Shown here in pieces: positions 8,311 to 15,301 of a stretch of DNA of 29,084 bases. Below the pieces are notes generated by a model. It searched no databases. It saw only the letters and a list, made by a program, of their open reading frames with translations, and was not told the DNA's origin. Both the position numbers and the translations under genes were made by a program. The stretch spans positions 1 to 29,084 of the forward strand of contig CAZCBN010000034.1 in assembly GCA_964496975.1 (NCBI GenBank). The letters are read 5' to 3'. Within the stretch, counting starts at the first letter, position 1. Each line of letters begins with the position of its first letter. The stretch is from CAZCBN01 sp964496975. GTDB taxonomy: Bacteria; Planctomycetota; Phycisphaerae; Phycisphaerales; UBA1924.

Positions 8311-9462
8311 TTGGAAATCACGGTGCGAGTCCCTCCGGGCCCTGAGCAGCTCTCCATCGTGGGCTCGGCCGAGCGGAATCTCAAGATGCTCCGCGAAGCC
8401 CTCGGCGTGACCGTGGCCTCGCGCGACGGCGTGATCCGCATCACCGGCGGTCGCGGCGCCGTCACCGCCGCCCGGGGCGTGCTCGAAGAGTTGGGCCGGC
8501 ACGCCCGCGCCCGCGGCCCGCTCACCCGGCACCAGGTTCTCGAACTCATCGCCGAAGCCTCCAGCCGCGCGGGCGATGCGCCGGGGCTCGACCCCGACGA
8601 CCCCGACGCCGCCGCCACGCCCTCCGGGCCGCGCGACCACGCCCACACCCAAGGCCCGCCCGCCCCGCCGGGCTTCGCCTCCACCATCGGCGGCGCCGCG
8701 TGGGACGGGCGGCTGCATGTCTTCGTCGGGGGCCGCCCCGTCGCCCCAAAGACGCCGGGCCAGCACGCCTATCTGGAGGCCATCCGCGACCACGAGCTGG
8801 TGCTGGGCATGGGACCGGCCGGCACGGGGAAAACCTACCTCGCCGTCGCCGCCGCGGTGCACCTGCTGAAGACCGGCCGCGTGCAGCGCGTCGTGCTCGC
8901 AAGGCCCGCGGTGGAAGCGGGGGAGCGGCTCGGCTTCCTTCCGGGCGACCTGCAGGACAAGGTGAACCCCTACCTGCGCCCGCTGCTCGACGCCCTGCAC
9001 GACATGCTCGACTACGCGACGCTCCGCCGCTTCATGGACAACGACGTGATCGAGATCAGCCCGCTCGCCTTCATGCGGGGCCGCACGCTGAACAACGCCG
9101 TCGTGCTGCTCGATGAGGCCCAGAACACCACCCGGGGCCAGATGCAGATGTTCCTGACCCGCATGGGCCAGGGCAGCCGCATGATCATCACGGGCGATGT
9201 CACGCAGGTGGACCTGCCCGACCCGACGCAGAGCGGCCTCATCGACGCCGCACGCCGCCTCCGCCGCGTCCCCGGCGTCGCCCTCTGCCAGCTCAGCGGC
9301 GCCGACGTCGTCCGCCACCACCTCGTCCAGCGCATCATCGAGGCCTACGGCGGCGACGCCCCCGACGCACCCAGCCCCACCGACTGGACCCGCGACCCCA
9401 TCCCCAGCCGCGACTCGACCCCACGCCCCCTCCCCCCGCGCAGCCCGGCGGCCCCCGAATGA
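8311..9462 (+). CDS. phoH: PhoH family ATPase (PhoL/YbeZ type)
   Basis: Cytoplasmic P-loop ATPase linked in other bacteria to RNA processing and ribosome maturation. Its 383 residues start from a TTG supported by a good GGAGG. An N-terminal KH-like region (about 5-60, SIVGSAERNLKMLREALG and VIRITGG) precedes a low-complexity linker (about 85-125). The PhoH domain has Walker A GPAGTGKT at 168-175, ARPAVEAGERLGFLPG, Walker B VVLLDEAQN with D268, and the GDVTQVDLP sensor-like motif. A Pro-rich tail ends the protein. The stop overlaps the start of the next gene by 4 bases (ATGA), so the two are translationally coupled. In Firmicutes the same pair is followed by ybeY, which is absent here. Despite the name, phosphate regulation is not implied by the sequence. 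Confidence 0.95.
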   Translation: MEITVRVPPGPEQLSIVGSAERNLKMLREALGVTVASRDGVIRITGGRGAVTAARGVLEELGRHARARGPLTRHQVLELIAEASSRAGDAPGLDPDDPDAAATPSGPRDHAHTQGPPAPPGFASTIGGAAWDGRLHVFVGGRPVAPKTPGQHAYLEAIRDHELVLGMGPAGTGKTYLAVAAAVHLLKTGRVQRVVLARPAVEAGERLGFLPGDLQDKVNPYLRPLLDALHDMLDYATLRRFMDNDVIEISPLAFMRGRTLNNAVVLLDEAQNTTRGQMQMFLTRMGQGSRMIITGDVTQVDLPDPTQSGLIDAARRLRRVPGVALCQLSGADVVRHHLVQRIIEAYGGDAPDAPSPTDWTRDPIPSRDSTPRPLPPRSPAAPE

Positions 9463-11939
9463 GCCGAGCCCCCGCCAGCAAACCCCCCGGCAAGCCCGGC
9501 GGAGGCCGCGCCCCGCGCCCCCGCCGCGTGCAGCCGCGCCGTCCGAGCCGCCGGCTCGTCGATGTCGCCGCCGACATTCTCGCCATGCCGTGGGCCAGTT
9601 GGGGCCTGCTCGTGGTGCTGGTGCTTGTCCTTGCCGCCGGCTCACTGGTCGCGTGGACGCGCGAGCAGCCGCTCGACGCCGCGGGCCGCGTCGCCACCGA
9701 CACCCGCCGCGTCCGCGTTGAGTTCACCGTCGTCGACGAGGCCCGCACCGCCGAGGCCCGCGAGTCCGCGCGCCTTGACGTCCCGCGCGTCTTCACGCTC
9801 GTCGACTCTGCCCTGAACGAGGTGATCGCCGACGTCGCCCAGCTCCCCACGCAGCTCCGCCCCGCCGCAAGCCTTGACGAGGTCGACCGCGCCCTCCGCG
9901 AGCGCTACCGCCTGAACGCCGAGCGGTTCATCGCCGTCCGCGCCGCCGCCCTTGCCCCCGGGGGCCTCGACGCCTGGGCCGAGCGCACCGAGCGCCTGCG
10001 CGACGCCCTCACCCGCACGCCCCTGCTCGACCGCGTCGCCTGGGAGCGGGCCACCACCGAGGGCCGCAGCCGCCAGCTCGACCTTGTGCTGGGCGACCGC
10101 CGCGAAAAAATCGCCCGCGACCAGGCCGTGAACATCGAGGACACCGAGGCGATGCGCGCCCGCCTCGAGCGACTCGCCGTCACCGCCGGCTTCCCGCCCG
10201 CCGAGGCGGCGGCCGTCGGCCAGGGCCTCGCCTCCGCCCGCCGCGTCACCTTCTTGCCCGACGAGGCCGCCACCCGCCTGCTTGAGCAGGAGCGTGCCGA
10301 CGCCGTCCAGCCCGTCGTGCAGCGCCGCGCCAACGGCCAGGAGATCTTCTCCCGAGGCGACGTCATCACCCCCGCCCAGCGGGCCCTGCTCCTCGAAGAA
10401 GAGCAACAGTGGCGGGCCTCCCTCATCGCCAGCGGCGCCGNNNNNNNNNNGCTCTGGGTCCGCCGCGCCTCCGCCTTCGCCGCCGTGCTGGGCCTCTCCA
10501 CCATCCTCGCCGGCTACCTCTACACCTTCGCCCCGCGCATCGCCCGCAGCCCCGCGCGGTGCGCCTGGGTCGCCGGCCTCGTCACCGCCACGCTCGCGAT
10601 CGCCGTCGCGACCGCCGTGTGGGACCCGCGCTTCCTCGCCCTCGCCGCGACGGCCCCCGTGGTGCAGGTCGCCGTGCTCATGGTCATCGCGTATGACCGC
10701 CGCACCGCGATGGCCATCGGCGCCGTCTGCGCCGTCCTCGTCTGCGTCGCCCTGCGTCTGCCCGCGTCGTGGTACGCCGTCATGCTCCTGGGCGTCGGCA
10801 CCGCCGTGTGGAGGCTCCGCGAGCTGCGCGACCGCCGCACCCTCGTCATGACGGCGGGCCTGACGGGACTCGCGCTGGCCCTCGCGCTCGCCACGATCTC
10901 CCTTGTAGACCTGCCCGTGAACCCCGCCTCCATCCGCCAGACCATCTTCGACGCCGCATGGGCCGGCTTCGGCGCCCTCCTCGTCGGCGGCGCCACGCTC
11001 TTCACGCTCCCCCTCATCGAGCGCGCCTTCAGCATCACCACCGGCATGACGCTCATCGAGCTCCGCGACCCCAAGCACCCTCTCCTCCGCGAGCTCCAGC
11101 AACGCGCCCCCGGCACCTACAACCACTCCCTGAACGTCGCCAGCATCGCCGAGGCCGCCGCCGACGCCATCGGCGCCGACGCCCTCCTCACCTACGTCGG
11201 CTGCCTCTACCACGACGTCGGCAAGAGCACCAAGCCCGAGTACTTCGTCGAGAACCAGTCCGGCGGCACCAACCGGCACGACAAGCTCAGCCCCGCCATG
11301 AGCCTGCTCGTCATCGTCGGACACGTCAAAGACGGCCTCGAGCTCGCCCGCGAGTACAACCTTCCAAGGCCCCTGCACCACTTCATCGAGGCCCACCACG
11401 GCACCACCCTCGTCGAGTTCTTCTACCACCGCGCCAAAAAGCAGGCCGAAGAAGACGCCCGGAACGACCACGCCGCCGAGGCGTCCACAGAAAACCGGTC
11501 CGGCGAAGGCCGCTCCACCGACAACCGGCCCAGCGACAGCCGCAACGCCGACCCCCGCCCCCAAGACGCCAAGCCCCAGGACAAAGACCGCGACCGCGGA
11601 CCCGACGAGATCGACTACCGCTACCCCGGCCCAAAGCCCCGCACCAAAGAGGTCGCCATCTCCATGCTCGCCGACGCCGTCGAGAGCGCCACCCGCAGCA
11701 TGGCCGAGCCCACCGCAAGCCGCATCGAGGCCCTCGTCGACCAGCTCGCCCACCGCCGCCTCATGGACGGCCAGTTCGACGAGTGCGACCTCACCTTCCG
11801 CGAGCTCCAGACCCTCACGCAGTCCATCGCAAAGACCGTCACCGCCATCTACCACGGCCGCATCGCCTACCCCGCGGGCGACGCCAAGCCCGACGCACGC
11901 AGCAGGTCCGCCGAGAAGCCCGCCGAGAAAACGGCCTGA
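9459..11939 (+). CDS. 7TM-HD family phosphohydrolase (YqfF/PgpH type)
   Basis: Membrane protein related to PgpH, a cyclic di-AMP phosphodiesterase. A basic N-terminal tail precedes a first membrane segment (about 46-66, GLLVVLVLVLAAGSLVAW). A large extracytoplasmic 7TMR-HDED domain (about 85-325) follows, then a cluster of membrane segments. The cytoplasmic HD domain has GTYNHSLNVA and HDVGK with H585/D586 in gap-including numbering, and further metal-site candidates GGTNRHDKLS and EAHHGT. A charged low-complexity insertion (about 668-705) interrupts the HD domain. Ten N at 10441-10450 fall between the outer domain and the membrane cluster, so the true length is unknown and the preserved frame may be accidental. 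Cyclic di-AMP as substrate is inferred from the family. Translation is coupled to phoH. Confidence 0.92.
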   Translation: MSRAPASKPPGKPGGGRAPRPRRVQPRRPSRRLVDVAADILAMPWASWGLLVVLVLVLAAGSLVAWTREQPLDAAGRVATDTRRVRVEFTVVDEARTAEARESARLDVPRVFTLVDSALNEVIADVAQLPTQLRPAASLDEVDRALRERYRLNAERFIAVRAAALAPGGLDAWAERTERLRDALTRTPLLDRVAWERATTEGRSRQLDLVLGDRREKIARDQAVNIEDTEAMRARLERLAVTAGFPPAEAAAVGQGLASARRVTFLPDEAATRLLEQERADAVQPVVQRRANGQEIFSRGDVITPAQRALLLEEEQQWRASLIASGAXXXXLWVRRASAFAAVLGLSTILAGYLYTFAPRIARSPARCAWVAGLVTATLAIAVATAVWDPRFLALAATAPVVQVAVLMVIAYDRRTAMAIGAVCAVLVCVALRLPASWYAVMLLGVGTAVWRLRELRDRRTLVMTAGLTGLALALALATISLVDLPVNPASIRQTIFDAAWAGFGALLVGGATLFTLPLIERAFSITTGMTLIELRDPKHPLLRELQQRAPGTYNHSLNVASIAEAAADAIGADALLTYVGCLYHDVGKSTKPEYFVENQSGGTNRHDKLSPAMSLLVIVGHVKDGLELAREYNLPRPLHHFIEAHHGTTLVEFFYHRAKKQAEEDARNDHAAEASTENRSGEGRSTDNRPSDSRNADPRPQDAKPQDKDRDRGPDEIDYRYPGPKPRTKEVAISMLADAVESATRSMAEPTASRIEALVDQLAHRRLMDGQFDECDLTFRELQTLTQSIAKTVTAIYHGRIAYPAGDAKPDARSRSAEKPAEKTA
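10441..10450. other. Assembly gap (10 N)
   Basis: A run of ten undetermined bases inside the 7TM-HD gene. Such a short round number is usually a scaffolding placeholder, so the real number of missing bases is unknown. Confidence 0.95.
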
Positions 11940-11957
11940 GCCCACGCCGGCCACCCC

Positions 11958-11993
11958 AAAGAAAAAGGGCCGGGCGAACACGTCGCCCGGCCC
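11958..11993 (-). terminator. Intrinsic terminator of the metalloprotease gene
   Basis: A perfect 11-base stem, GGGCCGGGCGA (11967-11977) with TCGCCCGGCCC (11983-11993), closes a 5-base loop. On the minus strand it is followed by a T-rich tract (AAAGAAAAA at 11958-11966 on the plus strand). It lies 78 bases after the protease stop. On the plus strand no T-tract follows the stem, so it is less likely to stop transcription of the 7TM-HD gene. Confidence 0.9.
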
Positions 11994-12071
11994 CGTCACG
12001 CATGTCTCACCCGGCCGCCCGTCGCGCGGGCCGCCACTCGGATGGGCAGTCCCCGTTACGGGCAGCCCCCT

Positions 12072-13841
12072 TTACGGGCAACCCTGGTCCAGCACGGCCA
12101 GGAAGTCGAACAGGTCGAAGATGTCCGCCGGGCTCGTGTCGTTGTTGAAGTCAAGCCCGCCGTCCAGCGCCGACAGGAAGTCGAACAGGTCGAAGATATC
12201 GCCGGGCGTCGTGTCGCCGTTGAAGTCCGCCGGGCAGTTCGGCGGCGGGCACGCGGGCGTCGTCGCCGTGATCACGTTCGTCGGCGCACCCGCCGGGAAG
12301 GTCACGTCCGCCATCGCCGCGCACGAGGGGAAGGCCGCGAAGTACTGCACCGTCGTGTCGCACGGCTGCGCCGGGATCGCCGCGGTGAACGTCCCCGCCG
12401 GGTTCCCCGGCACCAGCTCCACCGCCGTGAAGTTGCCCGACGTCCCCACGCGGAAGAAGAGCTGCGGCGTGCCCGACAGCGTGTCGCTCGAAAGGTTCGC
12501 GGCGATCGAGATGTTCGTCGCCTGGTTCTCCACCAGCGTCGTCGGCGCAAAGATGCCCACGAGCGTCAGCGGGTTGCTCGCCGCCTGCACCGGGTAGTCG
12601 TACCCCACGAAGTCGAACACGTTCAGGTCCGACGCCGCGAAGTAGCTGAACCCGCCCGTCCGGCTGACAAACGTCTGGCCGTTGGCAATTTGCGGGTCCA
12701 TCAGCCCGATGTTCGTCCCCTGCTCGCGGAAGTGGCTCGCCTGGTTCGGGTCGCCGTCCGACATGCGGTACTCGACCGTGATGAGGTCGCTGTTCGCGTC
12801 GTCGTTGGGCGTGTTGAACGACACCGTGCGGGGCGTCGTGCCGAACTCGGCCGTCGTGTCGGGGTTGAAGTCCCCCGTGCCGTCCGTCCGCTGGAAGCGG
12901 ATGATGTCGATCGCCTCGATGTCCCCCGTGCGGAAGTCCGTCCCGCTGACAAAGCCCATCGCGTGCCCGGTCTCGTGGATCACCACGTCCGTCAGGCTGA
13001 ACTGCGAGCCGACGACGCCGTTGGTGGGGTCAAAGTCCCATGCGAAGGCGCTGTTGTACGACATGTTCGCCGCGATCGTGGGCGTGCTGCCGAGCGTCGC
13101 GTTGAAGTTCGCCACCGTGAAGAACACCCGGTTCTCGTTCGTCACCGTCGCCGTGGTCCCGTCGTACCGCACCGGGATCGTCGTCCCGCTCGGCAGCGAG
13201 GTCTGCAGCGTGTCGCCGGCGTCCATCCCGTTGATGAGCCCCGTCCGCGCGTTCGCCCACGTCTGCGCCGTGACGTAGTTGGAGCTCGTCGCCCCCAGCA
13301 CGCCCCCGCCCAGGTTCGAGAACGACACGTTCACCGTGATCGTGATCGGGTCGCCGAACAGGCTCTCGAGGTACGCCTCCGCCCGCTGGAACGACGCCAG
13401 CGCCCCGTTGGGGATCGTCCCCGTCACGTTGTACACCACGTTGATCTGCGGCACGCTGCACATCGCCGTGCCGCGCAGGCTGTTCACCACCGTCACCTCG
13501 GCGTCCTCGCCCGCGAACGCCGCGTTGTGCGCGTCCGCGATCGCCGCGAGCGCCGGGGCGTCGAGCGCGCCCGCCGTCGTGCCGCACACCGGCTTCCACA
13601 CCTGCTGCACGTCCAGCTCCACCACCTCGCCCGTGTTCATCACCGCCGTCGTGCGCCCGGCCTCGGCCACCGCGACCAGCGCGTCAGGCCGGAAGCCCGC
13701 CACGCCCCGCCGCGCCGCCCCCACCGTCGAACCCGACGCCGAACCGGACGCCGAGACCGACGCGGTCACCGCGTCCTGCGCCACCACGCCGGCCGCCAGG
13801 CCCGCGACCGCCGCCAACGCCAACGCTCCACGATTCAACAT
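12072..13841 (-). CDS. Secreted zinc metalloprotease with C-terminal dockerin
   Basis: The 589-residue product begins with a signal peptide (1-21, ending VVA|Q). A large central domain carries HETGHAMGF at 289-297, the HExxH zinc site, reached through FSLTDVVIHETGHAMG and preceded by a region typical of the NF038122-type metalloproteases of planctomycetes. A beta-rich module spans about 410-520. The C-terminus (536-589) holds two near-identical calcium-binding repeats, DFNGDTTPGDIFDLFDFL and DFNNDTSPADIFDLFDFL, framed by Cys536 and Cys588: a GC-type dockerin. The start at 13841 is preferred because AGGAG (13849-13853) lies 7 bases upstream and the signal peptide begins there. An upstream in-frame extension of 22 residues has no such support. 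Proteolysis and secretion are well supported; substrate and dockerin partner are unknown. Confidence 0.9.
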   Translation of the reverse strand: MLNRGALALAAVAGLAAGVVAQDAVTASVSASGSASGSTVGAARRGVAGFRPDALVAVAEAGRTTAVMNTGEVVELDVQQVWKPVCGTTAGALDAPALAAIADAHNAAFAGEDAEVTVVNSLRGTAMCSVPQINVVYNVTGTIPNGALASFQRAEAYLESLFGDPITITVNVSFSNLGGGVLGATSSNYVTAQTWANARTGLINGMDAGDTLQTSLPSGTTIPVRYDGTTATVTNENRVFFTVANFNATLGSTPTIAANMSYNSAFAWDFDPTNGVVGSQFSLTDVVIHETGHAMGFVSGTDFRTGDIEAIDIIRFQRTDGTGDFNPDTTAEFGTTPRTVSFNTPNDDANSDLITVEYRMSDGDPNQASHFREQGTNIGLMDPQIANGQTFVSRTGGFSYFAASDLNVFDFVGYDYPVQAASNPLTLVGIFAPTTLVENQATNISIAANLSSDTLSGTPQLFFRVGTSGNFTAVELVPGNPAGTFTAAIPAQPCDTTVQYFAAFPSCAAMADVTFPAGAPTNVITATTPACPPPNCPADFNGDTTPGDIFDLFDFLSALDGGLDFNNDTSPADIFDLFDFLAVLDQGCP

Positions 13842-14024
13842 CCCCGAGCTCCTGTCCGGTATATGTTCATGCGAACGAAACCATCCGCCACGCCACCGGC
13901 TCTCCACTCGTCATTCCGTGCCGCCGCCTCTCATCAAGCCGCGGACCCGCCGCCGGATACCCCGCCCAAACACCGCGCAACCCCTGCCCTCTCGCGCGCA
14001 CGGCGGGCCGGTGCACCGGCACCA

Positions 14025-15167
14025 TCAGACCCCGCCTGTCCGAGCCGCGACCGCCGAGGGATCCGGCCACCTCCTGGAATGGCCCGAAAAAGCCACCGCC
14101 CCGCCCCGATCCCCTCCCAAACCGAGCCGCCCCCCCACGCCCCACGCCCCCCCCCCCCCACCCCCGGGCCGCCACCGCCCCCCGCCGCCCACCCCCGGGC
14201 AGTCGCCCACCGCCCCGGCGGAGAGGGCCCCGCCCGTGTCGCGCCCGGCGATGCCGCCGCGGGTCACGTTGGGGTTCGGCAGGCCGTCGTGCGCGGCGTT
14301 CATCTCCGCCGCATCAACGGCCCGCACCGACCCATCGACAAACACAAACTCCCGCGTGTCCGCCGCGTCCCACCACCCTTTTTCAAACCACGCCCGCGCC
14401 TGCGCGCGCGCCGGCAGGTCCGCGTCGTGGTACGGGTCCCAGTCCCCCGACAGCACCTTCGCGTCGGTGTACCGAACCGCGTCCCACCGCTGCCCCACCG
14501 GCGGCAGGTCGCCCGCGCGCGCACACCCCGGCCCCGCCGCGCACTCCGCGCACCGCGCCGGCCCGGGGCACCCCGGGCTGCGCCGGAGCTGCGCCGACAC
14601 ATCGCGCAGCGTCCGCACCTGCGCTGCCGAGTGGTAGAACGCAAGGCTGTACGCGTAGCTCGTGCGCTCAAACGCGGGCGTGTCCTCCTCGCCCACGTCC
14701 GCCGGGCACGCGAGCACGCCCGGGCTCCGCTCGTCGATCACGCCGTCGAGGAACGGCTCGACCGCCTCGCGGAACCCGCGGCCGTTCCACAGGAACGCCG
14801 TCTTCAGCACGCCCGCCGGCGTGCGCACAAACTCGCCCGTGCGGTCCTTGTAGTTGAACGTGTCGTGCTCGGCCGGGAACGTGTCGGCGTGCTCACCGCC
14901 GTAGAGCGTGAAGGCCAGGCCGACCTGCCGAAGGTTCGACGCGCAGAGCGTGCGCCGCGCCGCGTCCCGCGCCCCGCCCAGGGCGGGAAGCAGCACACCG
15001 ATCAGCAGCGCGATGATCGCGATGACAACAAGCAACTCGATGAGCGTGAAGCCGGCCCCGCGCGCCCGCGTGTGATCCCAGATGTGACCCCGGGCGTGAC
15101 TCTGGATATGACTCAAGGCGTGCCGGGACGGGCGAAGCAGGGACCATCGGCGGGCGGTGCGGCGCAT
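14025..15167 (-). CDS. Type II secretion pseudopilin-like protein with long leader and doubtful C-terminus
   Basis: A prepilin motif, AGFTLIELLVVIAIIALLIGVLLPALGGARDAARR, places the prepilin peptidase cut at G39|F40, followed by a membrane/assembly helix. The soluble domain has paired cysteines (CPAD; PGCPGPARCAEC) and the FVFVDGSVRAVD block that ends H-X9-DG type proteins. The protein would normally end soon after NPNVTRGGIAGRD. Here it continues about 70 Gly-rich residues through a 13-C run at 14147-14159, so the tail may be an indel artefact or unnatural. The 39-residue leader is long for a prepilin and contains a histidine at every fourth position (residues 16, 20, 24, 28, 32). Such proteins are numerous in planctomycetes and their roles are mostly unknown. 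The protease gene follows 183 bases downstream. Confidence 0.82.
   Translation of the reverse strand: MRRTARRWSLLRPSRHALSHIQSHARGHIWDHTRARGAGFTLIELLVVIAIIALLIGVLLPALGGARDAARRTLCASNLRQVGLAFTLYGGEHADTFPAEHDTFNYKDRTGEFVRTPAGVLKTAFLWNGRGFREAVEPFLDGVIDERSPGVLACPADVGEEDTPAFERTSYAYSLAFYHSAAQVRTLRDVSAQLRRSPGCPGPARCAECAAGPGCARAGDLPPVGQRWDAVRYTDAKVLSGDWDPYHDADLPARAQARAWFEKGWWDAADTREFVFVDGSVRAVDAAEMNAAHDGLPNPNVTRGGIAGRDTGGALSAGAVGDCPGVGGGGRWRPGGGGGGAWGVGGRLGLGGDRGGAVAFSGHSRRWPDPSAVAARTGGV
14147..14159. repeat. Homopolymer of 13 C
   Basis: A run of thirteen C (plus strand), followed after one A by five more, lies inside the Gly-rich tail of the pseudopilin-like gene. Runs like this are prone to length errors in sequencing and to slippage in the cell. 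Confidence 0.85.
15063..15122 (-). repeat. 12-base tandem repeat coding for His-x-x-x units
   Basis: Five 12-base units in frame within the pseudopilin leader read, on the minus strand, CAC/CAT followed by three variable codons: HALS, HIQS, HARG, HIWD, HTRA. The alternation of GCC and ATC second codons suggests a 24-base duplication of a pair of units. Confidence 0.7.
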
Positions 15168-15234
15168 CGAACACTCTAGCCCAGATCAAGGGACACGGTG
15201 GTCGTCAATCGTGTTTTTCGGCGTCGCCCGGCCC

Positions 15235-15272
15235 AAAAACGCGCAACGCCCGCGGGGTGCGTCCGCGGGCGT
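15235..15272 (-). terminator. Intrinsic terminator of the GH13 gene
   Basis: A perfect 10-base stem, ACGCCCGCGG (15246-15255) with CCGCGGGCGT (15263-15272), closes a 7-base loop. On the minus strand five T follow six bases after the stem (AAAAA at 15235-15239 on the plus strand). It lies 29 bases past the GH13 stop and before the pseudopilin start, so it should separate these two genes. Confidence 0.85.
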
Positions 15273-15301
15273 GGCGTGCGTTTTCGTGCGTGGCCGAGCG
15301 G

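Noticed and set aside
11940..12071. Search for ybeY after the 7TM-HD gene
   Set aside because: Only a terminator for the convergent protease is found; no open frame with the ybeY metal-binding motif is present.
12042..15179. A very long open frame on the plus strand, opposite the protease and pseudopilin genes
   Set aside because: It is Arg/Val/His-rich, has no domain-like content and lies antisense to well-supported genes; such frames are expected in very GC-rich coding DNA.
15168..15234. TTGACG on the minus strand as a -35 for the pseudopilin gene
   Set aside because: No acceptable -10 hexamer lies 15-19 bases downstream of it.
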